From positions 124,001 through 188,000 of the forward strand of contig JAIETF010000005.1 in NCBI GenBank assembly GCA_019745415.1: 64,000 bases of DNA, written 5' to 3'. The translations under genes were made by a program, and so were the position numbers. Below the pieces are notes generated by a model. It was not told the origin of the DNA and did no database searches. It was given only the letters and a program-made list of their open reading frames with translations. Source of the DNA: Candidatus Obscuribacterales bacterium. Lineage in GTDB: Bacteria; Cyanobacteriota; Vampirovibrionia; Obscuribacterales; Obscuribacteraceae. Positions 26,406 through 35,330 of the stretch are shown here, one piece after another. Numbering within the stretch: the first letter of the stretch is position 1; every line of letters starts with the position of its first letter.

Positions 26406-27062
26406 CTAGTCTTTCAAATCGGTCAATTGCGATACGTCGATGTGTTCAAAGCTTTTCTTGATATTGAAGAGTAGTAAGCCTGAAATCATTACACCTACAA
26501 GCACTTCCAGCAAAAGTCCCATTTCCACCAGCATGGGCATGCCATGGGTCTGGGTGACTGCAAAAAGGTAGATGCCGTTTTCAATTACCAAGAAACCTAA
26601 TATCTGACTGAGCGCCGCCCTTCTGGTCAGCATGAGCAGAACTCCGGTAAAGAGAATAGACATGGCTGCTGTGGAGCCTAGGTGCGAGCCCTCTTGATGC
26701 ACGCCCTCAAGACCGGGGATGCGTGAACTCAAAAGATAGGAAATGCCAAGCATTATGGCACCGAGGTGCATTGAGAGCGGTGCGGCGATAAAGGCTTGTT
26801 TATCTGAACCGACTTCGGCTTTTTTCATAATCCAACTTAGGAAGGAAGGAATGAAAAGTACTTTGACAAGCAAGACGGCTGTCGCCACAATGTACAGATG
26901 CGTCTCTTTGGTGCTGTGGCCAATCCAGACTGTAAGAGCCACAATCGCTAAAGTGTGAAAGCGATAGAAGCTTAGGTTTGTGCGCAGCAGGGTTGTACCC
27001 AAGATGAGAATACCCAGTACTGCCGATAGCATTGCCAGCGCTTCAAATGTACTTAGCTTCAT
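26406..27062 (-). CDS. HyfE-like membrane subunit
   Basis: 218 residues, about seven membrane segments, no soluble domain. Size, position between the NuoH-like and NuoN-like genes, and motifs such as LLRTNLSFYRFHTLAIVAL and SQILGFLVIENGIYLFAV fit the HyfE family, a NuoK-related subunit of hydrogenase-4-type complexes. The Glu in VIENGIYL corresponds to the conserved membrane Glu of NuoK-like subunits. Genes on both sides are 8-10 bp away, indicating one operon. Confidence 0.82.
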   Translation of the reverse strand: MKLSTFEALAMLSAVLGILILGTTLLRTNLSFYRFHTLAIVALTVWIGHSTKETHLYIVATAVLLVKVLFIPSFLSWIMKKAEVGSDKQAFIAAPLSMHLGAIMLGISYLLSSRIPGLEGVHQEGSHLGSTAAMSILFTGVLLMLTRRAALSQILGFLVIENGIYLFAVTQTHGMPMLVEMGLLLEVLVGVMISGLLLFNIKKSFEHIDVSQLTDLKD

Positions 27063-27072
27063 GATGCTTCCT

Positions 27073-28029
27073 CTATACCGAAAGGGCGATTAAGTAAGAG
27101 AAGATTGCCATGGCTACTGCGTAGGCAATGAACTCGGGTAGTTTTGTCCATCTCAGCTTGACTGCTAAGCTTTCGATTAGAGCAATGAAAAGGGCTAGGG
27201 CAATGATACCGCCAGTGGAGACAATTGTTCGGGCGGTCCAGCTGGTAAGTAGCTGGTTTGGTAAGCAGTGCATAAAGCATTGCCAGGAAAGACCAAGAAG
27301 AAGGGCTACTTTGATATAGTGGCCGATTTCGGCAAGGGCGAGGTTGGCTGCTGAATTCTCCAAGATCATGGCTTCATGCACCATGGTCAATTCTAAGTGG
27401 GTAGTGGGGTCATCGGCGGGCATGCGCGATAGTTCAACCAGGCTTGACAAAAAAAGTCCACAGCCGGCTAAGAACCAGAGTCCATATTGACCGGTTAGCG
27501 GGGTGGTTTGGTATGAGAATACCTGACTGAGGTCGCTGGTGCCGCCTCTCACACCCAGGCAAGCTAAACAAAGCATAACTGCCGGTTCAACCAATAGAGC
27601 CAGGGTGACCTCTCGACTGGCACCGAAGCCGCCAAAAGCCGAGCCGGTATCGAGAGCGGCCAAGACTGTGAAGAATCTTGCTAGACCAAGCAGATAGATA
27701 ATCAAAAACAGGTCGGCTGAGATTATACCGTGGGGAATGGCAGTAAGACTCGTCCAGGGAATGAGCAAGCTTAGCAAAAGCATGACTGTGAGATTTATAC
27801 AGGGGGCAATGCGAAAGAGCCAGCTGGCATGTTCGCTGACTGTTTCGTTCTTCTGCAAGAGTTTGGCTAGATCGAAAAATGGTTGCAGCAGCGGGGCGCC
27901 TATACGATTTTGGAAGCGGGCTTTGGTCTTGCGCAAAATGCCAATGGTCAGTGGCGGCAAGACCACTAGGCTGGCTAGAAACGCACCGCTATTCTTCAAT
28001 ATTTCGCTTGTATTTGCGTCGATGCTCAT
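27073..28029 (-). CDS. NuoH/HyfC-like membrane subunit
   Basis: 318 residues, eight predicted membrane segments. The NuoH family is recognised by RIGAPLLQPFFDLAKLLQKN near residue 40 and by the polar loop SRMPADDPTTHLELTMVHEA followed by MILE. The latter holds the conserved acidic residues of the ubiquinone-chamber loop in complex I (here adapted as in HyfC/EchB). It anchors the soluble arm to the membrane arm. Its start overlaps the preceding stop by 4 bp (ATGA), so translation is coupled. Confidence 0.88.
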   Translation of the reverse strand: MSIDANTSEILKNSGAFLASLVVLPPLTIGILRKTKARFQNRIGAPLLQPFFDLAKLLQKNETVSEHASWLFRIAPCINLTVMLLLSLLIPWTSLTAIPHGIISADLFLIIYLLGLARFFTVLAALDTGSAFGGFGASREVTLALLVEPAVMLCLACLGVRGGTSDLSQVFSYQTTPLTGQYGLWFLAGCGLFLSSLVELSRMPADDPTTHLELTMVHEAMILENSAANLALAEIGHYIKVALLLGLSWQCFMHCLPNQLLTSWTARTIVSTGGIIALALFIALIESLAVKLRWTKLPEFIAYAVAMAIFSYLIALSV

Positions 28030-30044
28030 AGTACGGTGCCCAGATAAACCAAAACGATCATGGTCAGGAAGAGATAAAGCAAATGTACGTGGATGCTGCC
28101 TGTTTGCAGTCTGGTGAGGGTGAGCGAGGCAAGATTGACCAGTTCGATGAAACGTTTGTATACAGTCGTTTCAATGAAAGGTGTCATTCTGGTTTCTACT
28201 TTGATGCCTTCAGGAAAGTGTCGGCGGTCTTTCCCGGTAATATTGGTTTCAACTTTTAACTGCAGTACTTGGGAGAATATGCGTCCGATTGGATGAGAGA
28301 AGCTGGAGCCGGTTTCTTCAGCGCGAGCAGAAAGTGGTCCATAGCCGCAATCCCAGGTGATATAGGTCTTCATGCCGGTCGAGCGGGGACCGAGAATGCA
28401 AAGATAGATAATGCTGGCGGTGATCAGTCCAAAAAGGCTTAATTGTGCAACAGCCACAGGGAAGAGATTGGCGGCGTCTAGACCTGAGCCGGTCAGTTCG
28501 GCCAATGCCGGTGTGATCGCTCTCAGGCAGATACCAGCCGAGGTGCCCAAGAAGACACAGATGGCTGAAAGAATTACCAGTGCCATGGCTGAGCCGCTTA
28601 AGCCGGTTTCGGGTGTGAACTGAGCCTGTTTAGAGCGTGGGCGCCCAAGAAAGGCAATGCCGATTGCTTTTGTATAGCAGGCTAGACTAAGGGCTCCTAC
28701 GAAAGAGAGAATGCCGAGCATGGCTAAAGAAATGGCTCGGTCGTGCAGAGGACTTGATTCAATCGCCATGCGGAAAAAAGCTTGATAGATAAGCCATTTA
28801 CTGGCAAAGCCGTTTGATGGGGGAAGGGCGCAGATGGCCACCGAGCCTATAAAAAAGGCGAGCATTGTCCAAGGCAGGCGTTTTGCCAGACCGCCCAACT
28901 GAGCCAAGTCGCGAGTATGTGCTTTCTTATCGATAGTCGATGCGGCTAGCATCAGTAAAGATTTGAAGACACCATGGTTGAAGGCGTGGAAAAGCGTTCC
29001 GGTAACGGCTATAGCTGCTATGACCGGCAGTCCTTCTTTGCGTGCCAGCATTGAAAGTGAGATGGCGATGATGATCAGTCCCATGTTTTCGACCGAGCTG
29101 AAGGCTAAGAGGCGCTTCAAATCTCGTTCTACGAGAGCAAATAAAATGCCCCAAATGCAAGATATGGTGCCGAGCGCCAAAGCTATGTATATAACCCAGC
29201 TATGTTGGCAATTGCCGAGTACCAATAAACGCAAGAGCAAATAGATGGCAGTTTTGCCTATGACTCCCGAGATAAGCGCAGCGGCAGGTCCAGGTGCTTC
29301 GGCATAACTCTGAGGCAGATAGCCATGGGCAGGCCATATGCCGGCCTTAATGCAGACTGCAAGCAAAATTAAGAGTGCTGCTGGAAAAGTGGAATTGCTT
29401 TGAAATTGCCAGCCGGCAAAGTCGAAGGTGCCGCTTTGATGATACATCCAAAGAAAGGCGCCGGTTAGAAGAGCGGTGGCCAGTCGGCTGGCGGTGATAT
29501 AGGCAAGAGCGGCTCTCTGTGCTCTATGTCTCACATGCTCGCTGGCAATGAGGCTGGCCGCCGCCACGCTCATCACTTCCCAGAAAACTAAGAAAGTAAT
29601 GGCGTTAGCGCTAAGCAGAACGAGAAAGGTGCCAAGTAGTAAAAGCAGTATCAGCCGATAATAGTGATTGCTTTGGAAGCGATGTCCGCCTTTGCTGTCT
29701 GTACTTTCGACCAAGTCCCTCGTTGACAAGGTGGAAGCTAAAGCAACCAGAGTTAGCAAAAGAATAAAGGGAATAGCTAGATTGTCGCCGGTAAAGCTGA
29801 GGGTCGTTAGACCAAAGTGCTTGAGTAATGTGAAAGAAACCGATGTGCCCACTTGATAGTTGCCTATCGCTCCTAGTCCTGCAGCTAGCGCACCGCCGGC
29901 GGTGAGGATCAAAGCTAACCGGTTGGAAAGTTTTGTTTTGAGCAGATCGGCTATAATTGTGAAAGCGACGCCGATTGTCCAGGTTAGGCAGGCAAGTCCA
30001 TAGAAAATGATGCAGTTTGGTTGGGTTGTTAAATCGAGGAACAT
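28026..30044 (-). CDS. HyfB/NuoL-like antiporter subunit, first gene of the Ehr operon
   Basis: 672 residues with about 15-16 membrane segments. Antiporter family signatures: FLVFWEVMSVAAASLIASE (Glu on helix 5), CIKAGIWPAHGYLPQSYAEA followed by PGPAAALISGVIGK, LLAFSSVENMGLIIIAISLS and FHAFNHGVFKSLLMLAAST. It is one of two antiporter-like subunits in the operon, so two ion channels are predicted. As the first gene of seven, it probably has its promoter between 30045 and the 40-bp palindrome at 30126-30165. Length fits HyfB. Confidence 0.88.
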   Translation of the reverse strand: MFLDLTTQPNCIIFYGLACLTWTIGVAFTIIADLLKTKLSNRLALILTAGGALAAGLGAIGNYQVGTSVSFTLLKHFGLTTLSFTGDNLAIPFILLLTLVALASTLSTRDLVESTDSKGGHRFQSNHYYRLILLLLLGTFLVLLSANAITFLVFWEVMSVAAASLIASEHVRHRAQRAALAYITASRLATALLTGAFLWMYHQSGTFDFAGWQFQSNSTFPAALLILLAVCIKAGIWPAHGYLPQSYAEAPGPAAALISGVIGKTAIYLLLRLLVLGNCQHSWVIYIALALGTISCIWGILFALVERDLKRLLAFSSVENMGLIIIAISLSMLARKEGLPVIAAIAVTGTLFHAFNHGVFKSLLMLAASTIDKKAHTRDLAQLGGLAKRLPWTMLAFFIGSVAICALPPSNGFASKWLIYQAFFRMAIESSPLHDRAISLAMLGILSFVGALSLACYTKAIGIAFLGRPRSKQAQFTPETGLSGSAMALVILSAICVFLGTSAGICLRAITPALAELTGSGLDAANLFPVAVAQLSLFGLITASIIYLCILGPRSTGMKTYITWDCGYGPLSARAEETGSSFSHPIGRIFSQVLQLKVETNITGKDRRHFPEGIKVETRMTPFIETTVYKRFIELVNLASLTLTRLQTGSIHVHLLYLFLTMIVLVYLGTVL

Positions 30045-30125
30045 TTAGCTTTCTAGGTGTTTTCGTATGGCGCTTTTGTGTAATTGCCTTGCACGGACTG
30101 TCCTTCTGGAGCTTAACAGCCGAAT

Positions 30126-30165
30126 GTGATGAAGTTGTGATCAGAGCCGATCACAAGCTGATCAC
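30126..30165. promoter_or_regulatory. 40-bp near-palindromic operator with four half-sites
   Basis: Half-sites GTGATG (30126-30131), GTGATC (30137-30142), GATCAC (30149-30154), GATCAC (30160-30165) are arranged symmetrically about 30145.5. The 17-bp arms match at 14 of 17 positions around a 6-bp centre. Half-site starts are 11, 12 and 11 bp apart, about one helical turn each, so all face the same side of DNA. It lies between the divergent Ehr operon and the SulP gene. A regulator binding as two dimers is inferred. Confidence 0.7.
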
Positions 30166-30221
30166 TTTTGCTTGCTAATTTGTAGAAAATAGTTTTGCTC
30201 TTTACCAAACCGGTAGCATAG

Positions 30222-31907
30222 ATGACTGCGCGACAAACCTGGGAATTTATTCAAGCCAGCGTAACAGGGCAGTTTAAGGCTATTACGATTCCTGACGCCC
30301 CGGAAAGGGCAGTTCCCAATGACGGTTTTCTGGGACTAATTCAGAATTTTAAATACGATATAGTTTCAGGCTTTATTGTCTTTTTGATTGCCCTGCCACT
30401 CTCTCTTGGCATTGCAATGGCTTCCGGTTTGCCTCCTGTTGCCGGGCTGGTTAGTGCCGCTATTGGTGGCGTCGTAGTAAGCCAATTGAGTGGCTCTTTT
30501 GTCACTATCAACGGACCGGCGGCTGGGTTGATTGTTGTGGTGATTTCAGCCTGTGAGGCGCTTGGCGGCGGTATTCGCGGCTATCACGCCACGCTTTCAG
30601 CCATAGTCGTCTCCGGCTTTATTCTCTTTTTACTTGGACGTATGCGTTCAGCCGAGATTGGCAAGTATTTTCCGGCTACAGTGGTTCATGCCATGTTGGC
30701 ATCTATTGGTATCGTCATCATCATCAAACAGCTACCGACCTTTCTTGGCTCTCAAATCAAGATTAGAGAGCCGCTTGAGATATTTCATCAGCTGCCGCAT
30801 CTGTTAGCCGATCTGAATCCGTTTATATTGCTTGTCAGTTTGGTTAGTTTGATAATCTTGATTATCCACCCTCATATTCGATTTGCACCGCTCAAGGCAA
30901 TACCGGCACCGCTATGGGTGGTTTTCACTGCCAGTTTGATGACGGCTTTTCTTACTGAGACTAGAACCTACGATCTTTTGGGGCATACATTTAGGCTTGT
31001 GCCTGACAATTTGCTTGTGCGAGTGCCTTCAGATCTCAGCCATTGTTTTGCCTTTCCTGACTTTTCAGCGATTAGAATGCCGCGCTTTTGGCTTTGTGTT
31101 CTTAGTATCAGCTTTGTTCAGTCGGTAGAAACGGTACTTTCTTGTGCCGCGGTTGACAAACTCGATCCTTTCAAAAGAAAGGCCGACCTTAGTAAAGATC
31201 TCTCTGCCGTTGGTCTAGGTTCTATGGTATCAGCCGGGCTTGGCGGCTTACCTATTATTGCCGAGATTGTGAGAAGTACAGCTAATATCGCTAGTGGTGC
31301 GCGTACACGCTTTTCCAATTTTTATCATGGTCTTTTCCTTTGCTTGTTTGTTGCTCTGGCATCTGTTCTGCTCAACAAGATTCCTTTGGCTGCTCTTGCC
31401 GCTCTGCTTATCTTTACGGGCTTTAGACTGGCATCTCCTAAGGTCTTTAAAGAGACTCACTCAATTGGGCACGAACAGACAGTAATTTTTGTCAGCACAA
31501 TCTTTGTTACTCTGTCCACAGATCTTCTGGTTGGTGTCTTCAGCGGCATTGCCCTCAAGCTATTGCTGCATCTTTTCCGCGGCGTCAAGCCTTCCGAACT
31601 TTTTAAGGCTACCGCCTATTTGGAGGATGGAGCTGAGGGTGATCACTATCTACATATGGATGGTGCTATAGTCTTTTCAAACTATTTTTGCATCAAGAAA
31701 CTACTCGATCAAATCAAGCTCGGTGGTCAGGTCTTTATCGACTTTAGCTCCACTACATTTATTGATCATACGGTCATGGAACACTTAGCTGAGTTCAGAC
31801 AAGATTATGAGCATGATGGGGGCAAAGTCTGCTTTGTTGCTTTGGAGAAATTGAGTACGGTTTCAGATCATCCGCAGGGTAGCAGGCGTTTGGAGCGCAG
31901 GCGCTAA
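30222..31907 (+). CDS. SulP-family anion transporter with STAS domain
   Basis: 561 residues. Membrane part (about 45-440) with the SulP features LIALPLSLGIAMASGLPPVA and NGPAAGLIVVVISACEALGG near the start. A STAS domain ends the protein (HMDGAIVFSNYFCIKKLLDQ, VFIDFSSTTFIDHTVMEHLA). SulP proteins move sulfate, bicarbonate or other dicarboxylic anions, many with Na+ or H+; the substrate is not readable here. The IDHTVMEHL motif is common in the bacterial subgroup often linked to carbonic anhydrase, but no carbonic anhydrase is in this window. Regulation may involve the palindrome 57 bp upstream. Confidence 0.88.
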   Translation: MTARQTWEFIQASVTGQFKAITIPDAPERAVPNDGFLGLIQNFKYDIVSGFIVFLIALPLSLGIAMASGLPPVAGLVSAAIGGVVVSQLSGSFVTINGPAAGLIVVVISACEALGGGIRGYHATLSAIVVSGFILFLLGRMRSAEIGKYFPATVVHAMLASIGIVIIIKQLPTFLGSQIKIREPLEIFHQLPHLLADLNPFILLVSLVSLIILIIHPHIRFAPLKAIPAPLWVVFTASLMTAFLTETRTYDLLGHTFRLVPDNLLVRVPSDLSHCFAFPDFSAIRMPRFWLCVLSISFVQSVETVLSCAAVDKLDPFKRKADLSKDLSAVGLGSMVSAGLGGLPIIAEIVRSTANIASGARTRFSNFYHGLFLCLFVALASVLLNKIPLAALAALLIFTGFRLASPKVFKETHSIGHEQTVIFVSTIFVTLSTDLLVGVFSGIALKLLLHLFRGVKPSELFKATAYLEDGAEGDHYLHMDGAIVFSNYFCIKKLLDQIKLGGQVFIDFSSTTFIDHTVMEHLAEFRQDYEHDGGKVCFVALEKLSTVSDHPQGSRRLERRR

Positions 31908-31994
31908 GTTCAAAGGAGCTAGGGAGAGAGTGCTTGACCGGTGCTTGCCCATGCCAGAGAATTGGCGCTGGATCGGTTAGAATAGAAGTGAGCC

Positions 31995-32675
31995 ATGGCC
32001 AAGATTCTTATAGTCGAAGACGAAGTAGACCTAGCCGACCTTGTAAAGGGTTGGCTGGTAAAGGACCATCACTTGGTTGAGATTGCATCGGATGGTATCG
32101 ATGCTCTAATTAAGATGGAAACCAGCAAGTATGATGTGGTTCTGCTCGATTTGATGCTGCCCAGCATGGATGGTCTGGAGATTCTCAAGAAGTACCGGAA
32201 GGGCGGCGGTTCGGCTGGGGTGATCTTGATCACGGCCCGCTCACATGTCGATGATAAAGAGGTTGGCCTTGACGCTGGTGCTGATGACTATCTCACCAAG
32301 CCCTTCCAGTTGAAAGAGCTGGCTGCCCGGGTGCGAGCCGTTTTGCGCCGCAATCATTCACCGGTTTCTGATGTCTTGAAGTTCAGAGACTTGACCATAG
32401 ATCCTCATGAATTCCGGGTTATGAAAGGCGAAGAAGAAGTCCATCTCTTGCCTAAAGAGTTCCGGCTTTTAGAGTTTTTGGTGCGACATCCCAATCAGGT
32501 TTTTTCTGCGGAAGAGTTATTGGCTTCTGTTTGGGAATCGGATACTGATGCTCTTTTGGACACAGTTCGTGGTCATATTACTCGTCTTCGTAAGAAGCTT
32601 GATAGTGACGGCATGAGCTCGATTATCGCCACTGTATATGGTGTGGGTTATAAACTCGGTCCAGATAATGCCTAG
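31995..32675 (+). CDS. OmpR-family response regulator
   Basis: 226 residues: receiver domain (1-120) with acidic pocket VEDE, phospho-acceptor Asp in YDVVLLDLMLP, conserved Thr in LITAR and Lys in DDYLTKPF. A winged-helix DNA-binding domain (130-225) follows, ending in TVYGVGYKL typical of OmpR/PhoB. It is a full-length two-component regulator. The cognate kinase starts inside its last codons (8-bp overlap). A TAGAAT hexamer ends 11 bp before the start, so the transcript would have an unusually short leader. The target genes cannot be read from the window. Confidence 0.93.
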   Translation: MAKILIVEDEVDLADLVKGWLVKDHHLVEIASDGIDALIKMETSKYDVVLLDLMLPSMDGLEILKKYRKGGGSAGVILITARSHVDDKEVGLDAGADDYLTKPFQLKELAARVRAVLRRNHSPVSDVLKFRDLTIDPHEFRVMKGEEEVHLLPKEFRLLEFLVRHPNQVFSAEELLASVWESDTDALLDTVRGHITRLRKKLDSDGMSSIIATVYGVGYKLGPDNA

Positions 32676-34074
32676 TACTGAACTAAAGCTTCGCAAACGG
32701 TTGACGGCTCAGTTCGTTCTGCTCTTCGTTGCTTTGTATTTCCTGGGTGGCAGTGTCGCCATCTTTATGTTCGCCAACAAACTTGATGCCTCTCTCGATG
32801 AAGAGTTGCACGACGTGGCCAATGGCGCTTTGCCGGCCGTTGAAATTAGCGCCGGCAAGCCATCTCTGGTCAACTGGTCGAGGCGGGTAGCCCTGAGGCA
32901 TGATCAGCTTTTGTCTACTATTCAGGTCTTTGATAAAGAGAAGAACTTGCTTGAAGAGTTCGGTCCCTCTGGGGTGAAACGTCTAGTCTTTGGTAATGTG
33001 CAAGAGAAAGTGGAATTGCCCGGGGCTATGGCCAAGTCTGGTTCTCTAGTGTTACGCTCTTTCTATACCGATTTGTATGAAGGCAATAAATCAATCGGTT
33101 ATTTGCAAGTGCAGGTATCTGTCAAACAGCGGGACGAGGCTCTCAAGCAAATAGTGCTCACCATGTTGGCACTAACTCCGTTTCTGGCTCTATCTGTGGC
33201 CATGTGCGGTTCCTGGTTTGCAGGTAATGCCGTGAAACCGGTGGAAGCAGCCATGGGCTTGATGAGACAGTTTGTCATGGATGCCGCCCATGAGATCAAT
33301 ACGCCTGTTTCGGTTATAGAGGCAAGTTTGCAGACAATCTCGGCTGAGCTGGAAGAGTCTTCCGCTAAGTTGTCTGAATTGAGTGAGGACTCGAAGGCAA
33401 GTAAGAACAATGAGCCGAATGAGCCTGCTAAGAAAGATATTCATGGCGATGAGGCTGTGCTGGAGAGGCAGAGTATGCAGATCGCCGAGATCTCTCGCTT
33501 ACTCAAGATCATTGAGCGTTCCACCAATCGTATGAAGAATCTCGGTCAGAGCCTAATTGTCCTCAGCCGTTTGGAATCACCGCAGTACACTTATCTGGAG
33601 GAAGAGCTCAGTATCAGTCAGGTGATTGATTCGATATGTGATGCCACTAGACAGCTGGCTCTCAGCCGCGGTATCAGCTTTAACGTAGAGAGTGAGTTGG
33701 ACTATCTAGCGTTAAAAGTGCGCGGCAATCTTGATGCTCTGCAAGGTATGCTCCTCAATCTGCTATCAAATGCAGTCAACTATTCGCGCCCAGCTGGACA
33801 TGTAACACTCAAGATTGCCTATGATGAAGGGCGGTCTGTGGTCAAACTAATAGTTGCCGACGATGGTCCCGGCATTCCACTCGAGAGCCAAGCGCGGGTG
33901 TTTGAACGCTTTTATAGAGTTGATAGTTCGCGTTCTCGAAATTTGGGGGGCTGCGGCCTAGGTCTCAGTATAGTCAAAGCAACGGTGGAGCGTCACGGCG
34001 GCGCTATTAACCTTGCTTCGGTGCCCGGTGCCGGCGCCACTTTTACTATAGAGCTGGCTTTGGCCAAAAGCTAA
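32668..34074 (+). CDS. Sensor histidine kinase with a linker insert in the DHp domain
   Basis: 468 residues from ATG at 32668. N-terminal membrane helix (about 15-35), a periplasmic sensor loop of about 120 residues without recognisable fold, a second helix near residue 175, then DHp and ATPase domains. H-box FVMDAAHEINTPVSVIEASL carries the phospho-acceptor His with EINTP where ELRTP is usual. Between the two DHp helices lies an extra low-complexity segment (about 45 residues, SEDSKASKNNEPNEPAKKDI). N-box (LLNLLSNAVNYS), DDGPGIP, FERFYRVD and GCGLGLSIV are all present. The operon and the overlap make it the partner of the upstream regulator. Confidence 0.9.
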   Translation: MPSTELKLRKRLTAQFVLLFVALYFLGGSVAIFMFANKLDASLDEELHDVANGALPAVEISAGKPSLVNWSRRVALRHDQLLSTIQVFDKEKNLLEEFGPSGVKRLVFGNVQEKVELPGAMAKSGSLVLRSFYTDLYEGNKSIGYLQVQVSVKQRDEALKQIVLTMLALTPFLALSVAMCGSWFAGNAVKPVEAAMGLMRQFVMDAAHEINTPVSVIEASLQTISAELEESSAKLSELSEDSKASKNNEPNEPAKKDIHGDEAVLERQSMQIAEISRLLKIIERSTNRMKNLGQSLIVLSRLESPQYTYLEEELSISQVIDSICDATRQLALSRGISFNVESELDYLALKVRGNLDALQGMLLNLLSNAVNYSRPAGHVTLKIAYDEGRSVVKLIVADDGPGIPLESQARVFERFYRVDSSRSRNLGGCGLGLSIVKATVERHGGAINLASVPGAGATFTIELALAKS

Positions 34075-34080
34075 GCACTC

Positions 34081-34920
34081 TTATTCTCGATTGAAGCTTT
34101 TGATGATTTCTGCGTCGTTGGCATTGATTTGTTTTGAAAGCGCGATACCTTTGTCTCGCCATTCTTTAGCCTTTGCCGGATCGGCTTTGACTCCTTGTTC
34201 ACCATTGGCATAGAGATTAGCCAAAAGCTTGCAGGCGTTGGGATTTGTGCGGGCGGCCATTTTCAGTAATGCTTCTGCTTTGACTGGATCTTTACGACCG
34301 GCTATGCCGGACAAAAGATAATTGCCGGCGCGATAAGCATTTCGGCAATCGCCTTGAGCGGCTGCCATCAGTCGGTACTTGAGCGCTATCGCCATGCGCT
34401 CTCTATCTTTCTTGTCGTTCGAATAGACCGTGCCCATGCGGCACTGGGCTTCAAGATAGCCCCTGTCTGCCGAAGATTTCAGCCAATAAAGAGCTTCTTC
34501 CGGAATATCTCTGCCATTGTGGCTGCTTCTTACTTGGTTGCGGTTATTGTAGCCAATCAAACCAGATAGTCGACAGGCTGCTTCGGGATCGCCGGGCGCC
34601 GCCATGCGGTAGTACTTTTCAGCTGCTAGAAAGTCCGAGGGGCCTGTCATTCCTTCTTCCAATAGGGCACCCAGCCGGGTGGCGCTCTTTAGATCGCCAT
34701 TCTCCAGGGCTTGGCGATAGCACTTTTCAGCCAGGGCATAATCTTTTGCCTTTTGAGCCTTAGCCGCCTGTTCGGTTAGTTTTTTGATTATTTCTTTTGA
34801 CGCTGGGCTTTGTTGTTTCGACGTTGTCGGTTTAGAAAGGCATGTTGATGAGTTTGCCAGGGCTAAGCAGGCCAAGCCCAGGCAGTGGAATGAAATTAGA
34901 TATGCGTAGAATTTTCTCAA
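34081..34920 (-). CDS. Secreted Sel1-repeat protein
   Basis: About 279 residues from the TTG at 34920. That start is preceded by AAAGG with a suitable gap and opens directly into a signal peptide (RKFYAYLISFHCLGLACLAL). A longer reading from 35001 would put 27 odd residues in front. The mature part has about five Sel1 units (ALAEKCYRQALENGDLKSAT, LGALLEEGM, ALYWLKSSADRGYLEAQCRM). Sel1 solenoids bind partner proteins; export suggests an envelope role. It is convergent with the sensor kinase and divergent from the Cys/Gly-tailed gene. Confidence 0.8.
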   Translation of the reverse strand: MRKFYAYLISFHCLGLACLALANSSTCLSKPTTSKQQSPASKEIIKKLTEQAAKAQKAKDYALAEKCYRQALENGDLKSATRLGALLEEGMTGPSDFLAAEKYYRMAAPGDPEAACRLSGLIGYNNRNQVRSSHNGRDIPEEALYWLKSSADRGYLEAQCRMGTVYSNDKKDRERMAIALKYRLMAAAQGDCRNAYRAGNYLLSGIAGRKDPVKAEALLKMAARTNPNACKLLANLYANGEQGVKADPAKAKEWRDKGIALSKQINANDAEIIKSFNRE

Positions 34921-35030
34921 CGTTGTTACCTTTATGCTGTCTATTTTAGACTTTATGGCACAATAACGACATGTCATTAGATAAAAGGTAAGTTTAGGCA
35001 AGTGAGCTCTGTTTGTAAGGACCGATAACG

Positions 35031-35330
35031 ATGAAAGATAAGACCCTCAGTGAGAACACAAGTATCGAACTAATGGAGCGCATTGCTGCGGCGCTTGAAA
35101 TGATTTGTGAGAAACTCACTGGTATTGAAGGCAAGATTGAAGATTTGACATATGAAATTCAATCTCATGGTAGTGCCATGAATGAGTGTTTAGAAGTTGT
35201 GGCTCAAGCTTATGAACAAGATAGCTTTGGCTGCGGAGAATCGGGACAAGATTTGCCCTTCTCGGTAGAAGGGCAAACTGAGGGCGGCTGCGGCGGCGGT
35301 GGTTGCGGCAGTGGTGGTTGCCATAACTAA
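35031..35330 (+). CDS. Small helical protein with Cys/Gly-rich tail
   Basis: 99 residues. The first 65 form a charged amphipathic helix (SIELMERIAAALEMICEKLT, GIEGKIEDLTYEIQ). The last 30 are acidic then Gly/Cys-rich: GCGESG and a tail with GGCGGGGCGSGGC. Five cysteines lie in the final 35 residues. Such tails occur in metal-binding proteins and in some thioether-peptide precursors; neither is proven. The tail ends in HN after the last Cys. The retropepsin-like gene starts inside this one (GTG at 35299, 32-bp overlap), so the two are translationally linked. Confidence 0.6.
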   Translation: MKDKTLSENTSIELMERIAAALEMICEKLTGIEGKIEDLTYEIQSHGSAMNECLEVVAQAYEQDSFGCGESGQDLPFSVEGQTEGGCGGGGCGSGGCHN

